Positions 42,048 through 50,698 are shown, numbered from the stretch's first letter. The stretch is 64,000 bases of DNA from Streptomyces sp. LX-29 (GCF_029541745.1 NZ_CP089746.1:4969559-5033558); one strand, 5' to 3'. The notes: generated from the letters alone by a model not told the origin. Numbers and translations: made by a program.

Positions 42048-43010
42048 TCACTCCACAGGCACATACCCCAGGCGCTTGTCGACGACGTTGAAGAGCGGCC
42101 GGCCCGTCACCCAGCGGTCGTAGTTGTCCTGGAACTGCCGGGCCAGCTCGTCCCGCCAGCCGACCGTGTCGCCGCTCATGTGCGGGGAGACCAACAGCCC
42201 CGGCACGTCCCACAGCGGGTCGTCCGCCGCCAGCGGCTCCTGGACGAACACATCCAGCGCCGCCCCCGCGATGCGCCGCTCCACCAGCGCCGCCACCAGC
42301 TCGTCCTGGTCCACCAGCGGGCCGCGGCCGACGTTGACGAAGCGGGCGGTGGGCCGCATCCGGGCGAACGCGGCCCGGTCGAACATGCCACGGGTCTCCT
42401 CGGTCAGCGGGGCCGCGCACACCACCCAGTCGGCGGCCGGCAGCAGCTCGCCCAGCTCCGCGGCGCCCCGCACCCCCTCGTCGGGGCGCGCCCGGCGCCC
42501 CACCAGCGTGACCGCCACACCCAGCGCGCCCAGGGTGGCGGAGATCGCCCGCCCGATGGGCCCGGCGCCGACCACCACCGCACGCGTCCCGGCCACCCGC
42601 TGCGTCTCCCGGTGCCGCCAGTGCCGCCGGCGCTGCGCCTCCCAGCTGCCGGGGAAGTCCTTGGCCAGGGCCAGCATCAGCCCCGCCACGTACTCGGCGA
42701 TCGGCTGTTCGAAGACCCCGCGGGCGTTGGTCAGCAGGGTCGGGGAGGTGACCAGCTCGGGGCAGAGCACCCGGTCCACGCCCACGCTCGCGGTGTGCAC
42801 CCAGCCCGGCCGCCGCCCACCGCCCGGCCAGGCGGCGCGGGCCGCGTCGGAGCCGAAGTCCCAGACGAGCAGCACATCGGCGGTCGGCAGCAGCTCCGGC
42901 AGCGTCCGCTCGTCGCAGACCCGCACCCGGGCCCGGTCGACCAGTCGGGGAAGCGGGACGGGGGGCTCCTCGCCGAAGACGAGGACGGTGGGGAGGCGGT
43001 GCTCGGTCAT
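42048..43010 (-). CDS. D-2-hydroxyacid dehydrogenase
   Basis: This 320-aa NAD(P)-dependent enzyme has the Rossmann motif VVGAGPIGRAI, the catalytic Arg in NVGRGPLVDQDEL, Glu in QEPLAADD and His in SPHMSGDT. ASVGVDRV and TNARGVFEQPIAEYV are also typical. It would reduce a 2-oxo acid or oxidise a D-2-hydroxy acid formed in the pathway. The gene is divergent from the racemase pair, with a block of repeated 14-bp elements in the gap. Confidence 0.9.
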   Translation of the reverse strand: MTEHRLPTVLVFGEEPPVPLPRLVDRARVRVCDERTLPELLPTADVLLVWDFGSDAARAAWPGGGRRPGWVHTASVGVDRVLCPELVTSPTLLTNARGVFEQPIAEYVAGLMLALAKDFPGSWEAQRRRHWRHRETQRVAGTRAVVVGAGPIGRAISATLGALGVAVTLVGRRARPDEGVRGAAELGELLPAADWVVCAAPLTEETRGMFDRAAFARMRPTARFVNVGRGPLVDQDELVAALVERRIAGAALDVFVQEPLAADDPLWDVPGLLVSPHMSGDTVGWRDELARQFQDNYDRWVTGRPLFNVVDKRLGYVPVE

Positions 43011-43193
43011 GGCGCGGACCCGGGGTCGGGGACGGTTTCCGGCCACACCACGGGTGGTCCGGGGCGTCCGAGGAGCGTCCCGTACCGACCGCGGAACTGC
43101 CGGAGATGTGAGGATTGACCACGCTAGGGACCCGTCACTACGGTCGTCAACACGGCTTGTGCCGCCGGGCCTTCCGCCCCTGGTGCCAGGGGT

Positions 43194-43324
43194 CCGACAT
43201 GTCCCGGAGGCCGACGTGTCCCGGGGGTCGCGCGCCCCGGGGGTCGACGTGTCCCGGGGTTCGCGCACCCCGGGGGTCGACGTGTCCGAGGGCCGACGTG
43301 CCCTGGGGGTCTCACATGTCCTGG
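43194..43324. promoter_or_regulatory. Six spaced copies of a YCGACRTGTCCCGG element
   Basis: Related 14-bp words begin at 43194, 43211, 43244, 43277, 43293 and 43311, so spacings are about 16-18 or exactly 33 bp. They lie between the divergent dehydrogenase and racemase genes and end 11 bases before the latter's start codon. The core CGACATGTCC is partly self-complementary. This may be an operator array or an expanded spacer. Confidence 0.6.
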
Positions 43325-43334
43325 GGGTTCCGAC

Positions 43335-44201
43335 ATGGACGTCTCCTTCCTGGGCGGTCCGCGTCCACAGCGCGGCGTGGGCGTCGTCGCGCCCTTCGAC
43401 TTCGCCCTCGACCGCGAGCTGTGGCGCTGGGTCCCCGACGAGGTGTCGCTGCACCTGACCCGCACCCCGTTCGTCCCGGTCGAGGTGAGCCTGGACCTGG
43501 CCCGGATCGTCAGCGAGCACGAGACGCTGCACGAGGCGGTGCGGGCGCTGTGCGCGGTCTCCCCGGAGGTCGTCGCCTACGCCTGTGCCTCGGGCAGCTT
43601 CGTCGGCGGCGTGGCCGGGGAACGGGCCATGTGCGAGGCGATGCGACGGGCCGGCGAGGTGCCCGCCCTGACCACCTCCGGCGCCCTGCTGGAGGCCCTG
43701 CGCGAGCTCGGCGCCTCCCGGATCGCGCTGGTCACCCCGTACACCCGGTCGGTCACGGACGCGCTGGAGGAGTATCTGGCGGGGGCCGGCGTGACCGTCG
43801 GCGGGCGCTCCTACCTCGGGCTGACCAGCCACATCTGGAAGGTGCCGTACCGGGACGTGGTCGGCATGGCCCGGGAGGCGGTGGTCGGGTCGGCGGACGC
43901 GCTCTTCATCAGCTGCACCAACCTCCCCACCTACGACGTGATCCCGCAGTTGGAGGCGGAGCTGCGGATGCCGGTGCTGTCGGCCAACCAGGTGACGATG
44001 TGGGCCGCGCTGCGCGCCATCGGCGCGTATGCCGTCGGTCCGTACCAGGCGCTGCTGGACTTCGATGCGCGCGGCGGCCCGGCGGCGCTCTCGGCCGACC
44101 GGGGGTCCGCGGCGCTGCCGGGGGAGCCGGACCCGGCGGCGGCGCTGCCGGGGGAGCCGGGCGAGGCGGTGCCGCCACCGCCGCCCGAGACCGAGACATG
44201 A
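43335..44201 (+). CDS. Asp/Glu racemase-superfamily protein (maleate isomerase-like) 1
   Basis: This 288-aa protein belongs to the Asp/Glu racemase/maleate isomerase/arylmalonate decarboxylase group. Both catalytic cysteines are present: one in VAYACASGSFVGG and one in FISCTNLPTYD. LSANQVTMWAALR near the end is also characteristic. The last 45 residues are a Pro/Glu/Ala-rich tail with a repeated LPGEP unit. Its stop overlaps the next gene's start (ATGA). Maleate isomerase or 2-substituted malonate/succinate chemistry would fit a catabolic route fed by the amidase, but the reaction is not certain. Confidence 0.88.
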   Translation: MDVSFLGGPRPQRGVGVVAPFDFALDRELWRWVPDEVSLHLTRTPFVPVEVSLDLARIVSEHETLHEAVRALCAVSPEVVAYACASGSFVGGVAGERAMCEAMRRAGEVPALTTSGALLEALRELGASRIALVTPYTRSVTDALEEYLAGAGVTVGGRSYLGLTSHIWKVPYRDVVGMAREAVVGSADALFISCTNLPTYDVIPQLEAELRMPVLSANQVTMWAALRAIGAYAVGPYQALLDFDARGGPAALSADRGSAALPGEPDPAAALPGEPGEAVPPPPPETET

Positions 44202-44998
44202 CATCTCGCGCCCGCCATCGGGCGTCGGGTGCGACAAGAGAGGCGAGTCAGGGTATGACACCAGGAGGCGCCCGGAACGACACCTGGCCACCGGCGGTCG
44301 GCTTCCTCTACCCGGGCCACTCCGCGGAGGACGACTACCCGCGGCTGGAGGCGCTGCTGGGCTGTGCCGCCCGGCTTCCGGTCGTCCACACCGACATCGG
44401 CGAGGACGCGCACCGGGTGGACGCGCTGCTGGAGATGGGCTCGGCGGAGCGGCTGGCCGCGGGGGTGGCGGGGCTCAAGCGGCGGGGCGCGCGGGCGGTG
44501 GTCTGGGCCTGCACCAGCGGCAGCTTCGTCTTCGGCTGGGACGGGGCGCACGCCCAGGTCCGCGCGCTGGGGGAGGCGTCGCGCCTGCCCGCCTCCAGCA
44601 CCTCCTTCGCCTTCGTGCACGCGGTCCGCGCGCTCCGCGTGGCGCGGGTGACGGTCGCCGCGACGTATCCGGAGGACGTGGCCGCGCACTTCACGTCGTT
44701 CCTGGAGGCGGCGGGGGCGGAGGTGGTCGCGATGCGGGGCAGCGGCGTCGTCACCGCGGCCGAGGTCGCCACCTGGGGGCGCGAGGACGTCCTGGCGCTG
44801 GCCCGCGCGGGCGACCACCCCGACGCGGAGGCGGTGCTCATCCCCGACACGGCGCTGCACACCGCGGCCTGGCTCCCCGAGCTGGAGGCCGCGGTCGGCA
44901 AGCCCGTACTGACCGCCAACCAGGTCACGGTCTGGGAGGGTCTGCGCCTGCTGGGCCGCTCGGTGACCGGCCCGGCCCTGGGCGCGCTGTCCGCGTAG
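44198..44998 (+). CDS. Asp/Glu racemase-superfamily protein 2, second Cys missing
   Basis: This 266-aa paralogue is translationally coupled to the first. The N-terminal Cys is kept (VVWACTSGSFVFG), but the second site reads AVLIPDTALHTAAW, with Asp instead of the Cys of SCTN. LTANQVTVWEGLRLLG is shared with its neighbour. With only one catalytic Cys it cannot use the two-base racemase mechanism and may work as a decarboxylase-like or regulatory partner in a heteromer. An internal ATG at 44255 is an alternative start that removes a non-conserved leader. Confidence 0.85.
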   Translation: MTSRARHRASGATREASQGMTPGGARNDTWPPAVGFLYPGHSAEDDYPRLEALLGCAARLPVVHTDIGEDAHRVDALLEMGSAERLAAGVAGLKRRGARAVVWACTSGSFVFGWDGAHAQVRALGEASRLPASSTSFAFVHAVRALRVARVTVAATYPEDVAAHFTSFLEAAGAEVVAMRGSGVVTAAEVATWGREDVLALARAGDHPDAEAVLIPDTALHTAAWLPELEAAVGKPVLTANQVTVWEGLRLLGRSVTGPALGALSA

Positions 44999-45006
44999 CC
45001 GCCGAC

Positions 45007-45187
45007 CGGTCGGCGGGCCGGAACGGGGAGCTCGGCGGGTCGGAACGGGAAGCCCGACGGGCCGGAACAGGGAGCTCGACGGGCCGGAGCGGGGAGCTCG
45101 GCGGGTCGGAACAGGGAGTTCGACGGGCCGGAACGGGGAGCCCGACGGGCCGGAACAGGGAGCTCGACGGGCCGGAACGGGGAGCTA
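45007..45187. repeat. 22-bp tandem repeat, seven full units
   Basis: Units of 22 bp begin at 45020, 45042, 45064, 45086, 45108, 45130 and 45152, with partial units on both sides. Each begins GGAAC(A/G)GGGAG and ends ACGGGCC or GCGGGTC. The array lies after the racemase pair and before a - strand gene, in non-coding DNA. Confidence 0.92.
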
Positions 45188-45230
45188 GGGGCCCACGAAG
45201 CGGTCCGTCGGCCCCTGCCCCCCCCGCCCG

Positions 45231-45461
45231 TCAGTACTCGCGGATGTACCAGCCCTTCTTCAGCTCCCCGTCCGGGGTGGCCTTGTAGTACAGGCACTTG
45301 TAGTCCGGGCCGCGGTAGTGACCCTTCCGGTAGACGTCGCACTTCGCCTTGGTCTTGAAGGGGCCGGCGACGAGCTTGACGGAACCGGCGGCCTCCGCGG
45401 CCGGGACGGCCGCGACGGTGACGGCCACCGCGACCGCGGCGGCGCTCAGGAGCTTCTTCAC
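45231..45461 (-). CDS. Small secreted protein
   Basis: This 76-aa protein has a clear Sec signal peptide (KKLLSAAAVAVAVTVAAVPA, cut after AEAA). The mature domain of about 50 residues is rich in Lys, Tyr and Gly and has two Cys (KCDVYRKGHYRG and YKCLYYKATPDG) that could form one disulfide. It starts on GTG after GGGGATC. Similar tiny basic secreted proteins are common in streptomycetes; the function is unknown. Confidence 0.75.
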   Translation of the reverse strand: MKKLLSAAAVAVAVTVAAVPAAEAAGSVKLVAGPFKTKAKCDVYRKGHYRGPDYKCLYYKATPDGELKKGWYIREY

Positions 45462-45525
45462 GTGACGATCCCCGTTTCGTGTGGGACGCGGGACGGCATC
45501 CCATGATCGATTACGGCGGATCATG

Positions 45526-46488
45526 CTACTGAGCGGTTGACGGGTGGGGAAGGTCGAAGAGAGGTGAACGCGGGCCAGCGCGGTCGGGTGCTCGACAGTC
45601 CCGACACAGTCCGGGTGCGGGTGCGCGAAAGGCCCGTTCGCACCCGTCGCAGGTCTGGAACGGGTCGGGGCGCGCCGCGCGTTGCTCACGCAGCTCGGGA
45701 ACGACCGGTGGCAGCCACTCGGCCAGCCGGTGCGCGAGCAGCCGCGCGGGCCGACGGATGGCGCCTGCCGGCAGCGTCCCGGTGAGCGTGCGCGCCACCT
45801 GATCGCCGCCGACCCCGCGCTCCAGCCACCGACACACGGCGGGCACCAACTCCCGTACGTCCCGCTCGGACAGCACCAGCCGGGGCTCCAGGAGGCGCAG
45901 CCCGGCCAACAGCCGCGCGGCGTCACGAGCCGACGGCCCGGAGGGGGCGGGAACGACGGGCACGACGGCGGTGGGCCTTACGGCCGGCTTGACGAGATCC
46001 ACGCGCTGCGGTGCCGGCGCCGGTCGCACCCGGCGGACCGCCGCCGCCCCGGCAACCGCCCTTGGGGCGGCGCCCCGCTGCTCGGCCACCGGCCCCGCCG
46101 CTCCGGGCCGCTCGAAGAAGGTCGTACGGGTCACCACCCGCCCACCGCTCACCCGCTCCCGCCGCCGCTCCAGATACCCGGCGGCCTCCAACTCCCGTAA
46201 CGCCCGCGCCAAGGTCATCTCCCCCTCGCGGAACCTGCCGGTCAGCTCCTTGATCCCGACGCGGGCACCGTCGGGCAGCGACTGGATGTACACACCGACA
46301 CCGATCGCGACGGCGGAGAGCCGGGGATGCTGCGCGAGGTGGTTGCCGACGACGGTGAAGTGGCTGTCGTGGCGATGCCGGACGTGGACCACTCCGGCGG
46401 TCGGGAAGGCGGCCGAATCGGGGGCCGGAAGGGAGTCCGAACGGGCGGCGCGCGCGGCGGGGCCCGCGCTAGGATGCGCTGAAGTCAT
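45526..46488 (-). CDS. Helix-turn-helix protein with C-terminal zinc-ribbon-like tail
   Basis: This 320-aa protein has a winged-helix segment early on (LPDGARVGIKELTGRFREG, then LARALRELEAAGYLERRRE). A proline/alanine-rich linker follows, and the end contains CDGCERAF and GLCRDCRAP, a four-Cys pattern that could bind zinc. Such proteins are widespread in streptomycetes as paralogous DNA-binding proteins, but I know no defined role. The ATG at 46488 was chosen as the first start before the conserved region. A repeat block shared with 47372-47497 lies in its upstream region. Confidence 0.7.
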   Translation of the reverse strand: MTSAHPSAGPAARAARSDSLPAPDSAAFPTAGVVHVRHRHDSHFTVVGNHLAQHPRLSAVAIGVGVYIQSLPDGARVGIKELTGRFREGEMTLARALRELEAAGYLERRRERVSGGRVVTRTTFFERPGAAGPVAEQRGAAPRAVAGAAAVRRVRPAPAPQRVDLVKPAVRPTAVVPVVPAPSGPSARDAARLLAGLRLLEPRLVLSERDVRELVPAVCRWLERGVGGDQVARTLTGTLPAGAIRRPARLLAHRLAEWLPPVVPELREQRAARPDPFQTCDGCERAFRAPAPGLCRDCRAPDRAGPRSPLFDLPHPSTAQ

Positions 46489-46629
46489 CGGGAAGCGTGC
46501 TTCTTCCTGTTGATCAGGCCCTCGGCAATGGGGATGGCCGTCCCCGCCGGGGGCCGAAGTCTTTTCTGGGGTCATTCCTGCGGTTGTTGGCGCGACCGTA
46601 CTCCGCAGTCGATCGCACCTGCCACCCCA

Positions 46630-46760
46630 TCACTCGATGGAGTGACAAGGGGGTTGGGTGGGGATGGGTTTGGTTCTCTTCCAGGTTCTTTGAGGAGACG
46701 TCGCGGGACGCCGGGACGCGGTCGACCGGGACGCGGGTTTCCGCGATGCGGTGTTCGTCG
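46630..46760. repeat. Duplicated promoter-like block, copy A
   Basis: This block matches 47372-47497 over about 120 bp, including GATGGGTTTGGTTCTCT, CCAGGTTC and GTCCGCGATGCGG-like segments. It starts with the inverted repeat TCACTC-GATG-GAGTGA (46630-46645). It lies between the HTH gene (-) and the flavoprotein gene (-). Confidence 0.75.
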
Positions 46761-46788
46761 GTGCGGGCGAGGAGACCCGCTGGCCCCT

Positions 46789-47331
46789 TCACGTAGCCAG
46801 CGATTCCCGCGCGGCCGCGAGCGCGAGATGCCACGGATACGCCTCAGGCCGTCCTTGCCCCGGCTTGTTCGGCACGAACCCGCCCGGCCCATAGAGGACT
46901 CGCACGCGGGCACCGCGGAGCGTCGCGAGGCTCTGTTCGAACTGGGGATGCTGGGCGTACGCCTCGTTGACGCACGGCATGGCGACCAGGGGGATGGCCT
47001 TCCCGATGGCCTCCGCGACGACTCCCACCACCCAGGTGCCCGTGATTCCCAGCGCCCACTGATTGATCGTGTTCATCGTGGCCGGCGCCACCACCACGAC
47101 AGACGCCGGCGGCCACACATCGGGCTGGCCGGGTTGCCGGTAGGAGCTTCGCACCGGCCGCCCGGTGAGTTCAGCCAGCTCCGGCAGCCGGCCCCCCAGC
47201 CACGCTTCGGCGGTCGGCGTCAACCCGAGGCACACCTCCCACCCCTCCGCTTGGGCCCCTCGGATCGCGTGGTCGATGTAGTGCACGGGAGGCGCGGCAC
47301 AGCCGAAGAGGTACATCACCGGGGCATCCAT
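46789..47331 (-). CDS. Flavoprotein (PPC decarboxylase-like fold)
   Basis: This 180-aa protein resembles homo-oligomeric flavin-containing Cys decarboxylases. Visible segments are YLFGCAAPPVHYID, VVVVAPATMNTINQWALGI (flavin-binding) and PLVAMPCVNEAYAQHP (substrate-recognition clamp). It is divergent from the XRE regulator gene with a shared promoter region. Actinomycetes often pair such flavoproteins with XRE regulators of this type; what they modify is unknown. Confidence 0.8.
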   Translation of the reverse strand: MDAPVMYLFGCAAPPVHYIDHAIRGAQAEGWEVCLGLTPTAEAWLGGRLPELAELTGRPVRSSYRQPGQPDVWPPASVVVVAPATMNTINQWALGITGTWVVGVVAEAIGKAIPLVAMPCVNEAYAQHPQFEQSLATLRGARVRVLYGPGGFVPNKPGQGRPEAYPWHLALAAARESLAT

Positions 47332-47371
47332 GCGCAGCAGTTCACCACACGTGGGGCATCAGCCCACTCCG

Positions 47372-47497
47372 TCACCCGATGTAGTGATACCGGGAGTTGG
47401 GGGGATGGGTTTGGTTCTCTCCCAGGTTCATTGAAGAGACATCGCGAGGCGCCGGGGCGCGGTCGGCCGGGTCGAGGAGGTCCGCGATGCGGCGCCG
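47372..47497. repeat. Duplicated promoter-like block, copy B
   Basis: This copy of the block at 46630-46760 lies between the divergent flavoprotein and XRE regulator genes, where a promoter is expected. The inverted repeat is imperfect here (TCACCCGATGTAGTGA, 47372-47387). Confidence 0.75.
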
Positions 47498-47533
47498 AGG
47501 CGGAGAGAACCCAGAGGCGATGAGGAGGGCAGA

Positions 47534-48991
47534 GTGCGAGTCATCCGACGAGGCCAGGTGTGTGCCCGCTGCGGCGCCACAGTGGCCAGGGATAACACGA
47601 CGGCCGTATGCGAACCGTGTCGGAAAGCGTTGCGAGGACTGTTGGCGGAACCACCCCAGCTCGATGACGACTTCTGGCGTAGCGCCCCTATGCTCGCCGC
47701 TCTCAGCAGTTGGCACATGGGTAGGGTCTTCCGGGCATACCGCACCCATCCGGCACACGGGAAAGTCTTGCCCCAGGGAATCCTGGCGCGGTGGTTGAAC
47801 CTGACTCAGGCGCAGTTGAGCCGTATTGAGAACGGCGCTGCTCCCCAGGAGCTCGACAAGCTCATTCACTGGGCGAAGACTCTGGGCATCCCCTCCGAGC
47901 ACCTCTGGTTCAAGCTCCCGTGCGAGCAGCGACTCCCGACCGAGGATTCGCCCGGCGGCGAATCACGCTTCCCAGAGCTGGAGCGGCGTGCGTTTTTGGC
48001 CAGGGGGCGCGCTGTGGCCGCTCTGCCCTCCTTTCGCCTCGACGACCTACGTCACTTCGTCGCCGCATTGGATGACGCACGTAGATACGCGGACCGGGAC
48101 GTTGTCCGATACCTCCACGACCGACTCAAGGAGTTCGCGGCAGATGACGGCCGGCGCGGACCGAAAGCGACACTGCCCGCAGTTCTCGGCCTGCTGGCCG
48201 CACTGGAGAGGCTGTGCAGCCATGCCAAGCCCGCCGTGCGCGGGGATCTTCTCTCGGTGGGGGCGTTGGCAGCTGAGTTCAGCGGCTGGCTCTACCGGGA
48301 TATCGGCGCACTGGACATGGCCGAGCATTGGCAGGACCGGGCGATTGAGTGGGCCCGGGAGGCCGAGAACAAACCGTTGCAGGCGTACGTCATGCTGCGT
48401 AAGAGCCAAGGCTGCTGGGACACGCGCGATGCTCGCGGCATGAGCGTGCTGGCGCATGCCGTTCAAGAACCCGGCTACGCGTTGCCCGCTCGGCTGAGAG
48501 CGGAGGCCGCGCAGCAGGAAGCTCGCAGTTGGGCGATGCTCGGCGAACCGGTCGCCGCCGTGGAACGCAAGCTCGATGAGGCGCGCGCTCTCCTGGCCTC
48601 GGATCACGGGCAGCCGATGGGAGATGTCGAGGTGACAGGCGCGGCGTACAACGAGGCGACATTGGATCTGCAGACGGCTATTTGCCTTACCGAGGCTGGT
48701 CATCCGACAAGCGCCGTCGACGTCTATCGGAAGCGATTGGACCAAGACGGGCTGTCATACCGTGATCGCGGCTATTTCTCTGCGCTGTTGTCGGTGACGC
48801 TGGCTTCTGCGGGAGAGCCCGCAGAAGCGGCGACTGTGGGATTGGACGCTCTACGGGCGGCCGAAGCCACGTCCTCGGTCCGCACCGTGCGGGAGCTGAT
48901 GCGAGTCTCGGACCGCCTGAGCCCCTGGGCCGCCCATCCGCAGGTGCGCGCCTTCAACACCGCTCTTCGAGCCGGGGCTCGCTGTTCGTGA
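47534..48991 (+). CDS. XRE-family regulator with zinc ribbon and TPR-like repeats
   Basis: This 485-aa protein starts on GTG. The N-terminus has four cysteines (CARCG and CEPCRKAL) forming a zinc ribbon. An XRE helix-turn-helix follows (GILARWLNLTQAQLSRIENG). From about residue 150 the protein is all helical with TPR-like repeats (AEHWQDRAIEWAREAENKPL, and AVDVYRKRLDQDGLSYRDRG). Large XRE-TPR regulators in actinomycetes may sense peptides or partner proteins. Base composition is slightly lower in GC than the neighbours. Its end overlaps the convergent hydrolase gene by 38 bases. Confidence 0.85.
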   Translation: MRVIRRGQVCARCGATVARDNTTAVCEPCRKALRGLLAEPPQLDDDFWRSAPMLAALSSWHMGRVFRAYRTHPAHGKVLPQGILARWLNLTQAQLSRIENGAAPQELDKLIHWAKTLGIPSEHLWFKLPCEQRLPTEDSPGGESRFPELERRAFLARGRAVAALPSFRLDDLRHFVAALDDARRYADRDVVRYLHDRLKEFAADDGRRGPKATLPAVLGLLAALERLCSHAKPAVRGDLLSVGALAAEFSGWLYRDIGALDMAEHWQDRAIEWAREAENKPLQAYVMLRKSQGCWDTRDARGMSVLAHAVQEPGYALPARLRAEAAQQEARSWAMLGEPVAAVERKLDEARALLASDHGQPMGDVEVTGAAYNEATLDLQTAICLTEAGHPTSAVDVYRKRLDQDGLSYRDRGYFSALLSVTLASAGEPAEAATVGLDALRAAEATSSVRTVRELMRVSDRLSPWAAHPQVRAFNTALRAGARCS

Positions 48992-49799
48992 GCCAGTCCG
49001 CGACGGCCCGCACCACGCTGGCTTGCCATTGCCGCGTCTGCGGTTGCTCGTAAGCCGGGTCGTCAGGCATGGCGATCCCGTGCTGGGCGCCGTCGATCTC
49101 GAGGAGGTGGCGCGTGGCGGAGCCCAAGCGGTCCAGGTAGTAACGCGAGCTTTCGACCGGGATGAACGTGTCCTTTGTGCCGTGCACGATCAATGTGGGC
49201 TGCTGAACCCTGCCCAGGTAGTCGGCTGGCACCACGTGCAACACTTCATTCAGCAGTGGCCGGCCCAGCTTGAACGTCGGTGAATGTGGCAGAAAGCCGT
49301 CGGCGAGCAAGGCATGAGCCTCTTCCTGCCGTAGTCGATCACCGGACCAGTAGGGCTTCTCCACCACGAACCGTCGCTTGTAGTCGAGAAGCGGATTCAG
49401 CAGCACCAAACGGCCTACGACCTCCGGGTAGGCGCCGGCTGCCATGGCTGAGATGCCTCCCGAGAAGCTGGCGCCGACGAGGTGCACTCCACCGGGCTGC
49501 CCCGTCCGGGCGGTGATCACATCCGCCGCCGCTCGGATGTCGTTCGCGACGGCCATGAGGGTGAGGTCCTCCTGTCGTCCCTCGCTCTCCCCATGACCGC
49601 GCAGATCGAATCGGAGCACGGTCATGGACGCCAGCGCTGCGATGCCCTGGGCCAGTCGCCGGAAGAAGCCGCCTTCCTCCCTGGTGACCCCACCTCCGTG
49701 GACGAGAACAACACCACCGACAGGTTGCTCCGTGAGCGTCAGGGTGCCGCGCAACCGCAGGCCATCCAGGCTCCGGAACTCGATGTGCTCCTCTGTCAC
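48954..49799 (-). CDS. Alpha/beta hydrolase
   Basis: This 281-aa hydrolase has the oxyanion motif VHGGGVTRE, a canonical nucleophile elbow GASFSGG, the acid in HGTKDTFIP and the His in GAQHGI. FDLRGHGESEG is typical of the esterase/peptidase-like group. The start is uncertain: GTG at 49799 or 49805, or further upstream. No signal peptide is seen, so it is cytoplasmic. It is convergent with the XRE gene and divergent from the next gene. Confidence 0.85.
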   Translation of the reverse strand: MTEEHIEFRSLDGLRLRGTLTLTEQPVGGVVLVHGGGVTREEGGFFRRLAQGIAALASMTVLRFDLRGHGESEGRQEDLTLMAVANDIRAAADVITARTGQPGGVHLVGASFSGGISAMAAGAYPEVVGRLVLLNPLLDYKRRFVVEKPYWSGDRLRQEEAHALLADGFLPHSPTFKLGRPLLNEVLHVVPADYLGRVQQPTLIVHGTKDTFIPVESSRYYLDRLGSATRHLLEIDGAQHGIAMPDDPAYEQPQTRQWQASVVRAVADWLTNSEPRLEERC

Positions 49800-49922
49800 T
49801 CCCACCTGTCCCTCCACCTTGCGACGTCGGACACGCGATCCTTCCCCGGTATACGCGCGACGCATACCGATCGCACGCATTTCGGCATAACGGTCTTCGC
49901 GAGTGCACCCCAGGGTGGAGCC

Positions 49923-50510
49923 ATGGCGATGACTACCAGGAGACGGACGACCTCGACGGCGCAGCAGGCATGGTGGCCGCACAGCGGCCAGGAGATCAAA
50001 CCCCATCCCGCCGGGGAAGCGTGGGACGCCGTGAGGGTGCCCACCCTGGTCGGCGAGCTCGTGCTGGAGCGGCTCGGCGCGGACAGCGGCGCGGTCATCG
50101 ACGACCCGTTCACGGCCGTCTGGTACTGGCTCGTGCGGCCGGGCGCCGCCGCGGACTGGACGCTCCAGCGGGTGCTGAGCAAGGGTGCGTTCGTCGCCGT
50201 GCCGCCTCGGGAGCGTACGTACGGCCCCGGACCGCACTGGCGCGTGCCGCCGGGCCCTGACCGCTGTCTCACCGACGCCGACCGGCTGCATGCCGCGCTG
50301 CTGGCCGCCATGGGAATGGTGAAGTACTGCCTGCGTTGCGAGCGGCTGACCGCCGAGCCCGTCGCCGTCGTCGACGTCCACGGCGGCAGTGGAGCAGGCC
50401 GCACTCTCTACGCCTGCGAGCAGTGCGCGCTGCACTTTCCGACACACCGTGACCCGTTTACCGAACTCGCCGCCGCGCACCGCGCCCGGCAGGAGGGTCG
50501 ATCCCGATGA
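49923..50510 (+). CDS. Hypothetical protein with C-terminal zinc ribbon
   Basis: This 195-aa protein has four cysteines (CLRCERL and ACEQCALHF), probably a zinc site. The N-terminal half has no recognisable motif (FTAVWYWLVRPGAAADW). Its stop overlaps the next small gene (ATGA), and a third follows the same way, so three small genes form a coupled unit. I do not recognise the family. Confidence 0.7.
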   Translation: MAMTTRRRTTSTAQQAWWPHSGQEIKPHPAGEAWDAVRVPTLVGELVLERLGADSGAVIDDPFTAVWYWLVRPGAAADWTLQRVLSKGAFVAVPPRERTYGPGPHWRVPPGPDRCLTDADRLHAALLAAMGMVKYCLRCERLTAEPVAVVDVHGGSGAGRTLYACEQCALHFPTHRDPFTELAAAHRARQEGRSR

Positions 50511-50698
50511 GCGGGGAGACCGAACGCGTCACGGCCCGCGCGGGCTCCTCGGACCTTCAGTGCGGCATGCGAACGTGGCGGGCCGTCCTCGACCACCTCA
50601 CGGAGTGCACCGCCTGCCGGAACGGCCCGGCTCCGTGCGCGGTCGGCCGGGAGCTCACCCAGACACACCGTCGGGCGACGCGGGGCGAGACCACATGA
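50507..50698 (+). CDS. Small Cys-containing protein
   Basis: This 63-aa protein starts in the stop of the previous gene (ATGA). It contains CTACRNG and two further Cys, one in LQCGMRTW and one in APCAVG, so a small zinc site is possible. The function is unknown. Confidence 0.6.
   Translation: MSGETERVTARAGSSDLQCGMRTWRAVLDHLTECTACRNGPAPCAVGRELTQTHRRATRGETT

Noticed and set aside
45020..45173. Possible CRISPR array
   Set aside because: The 22-bp units follow each other directly with no unique spacers, and no cas gene is present.
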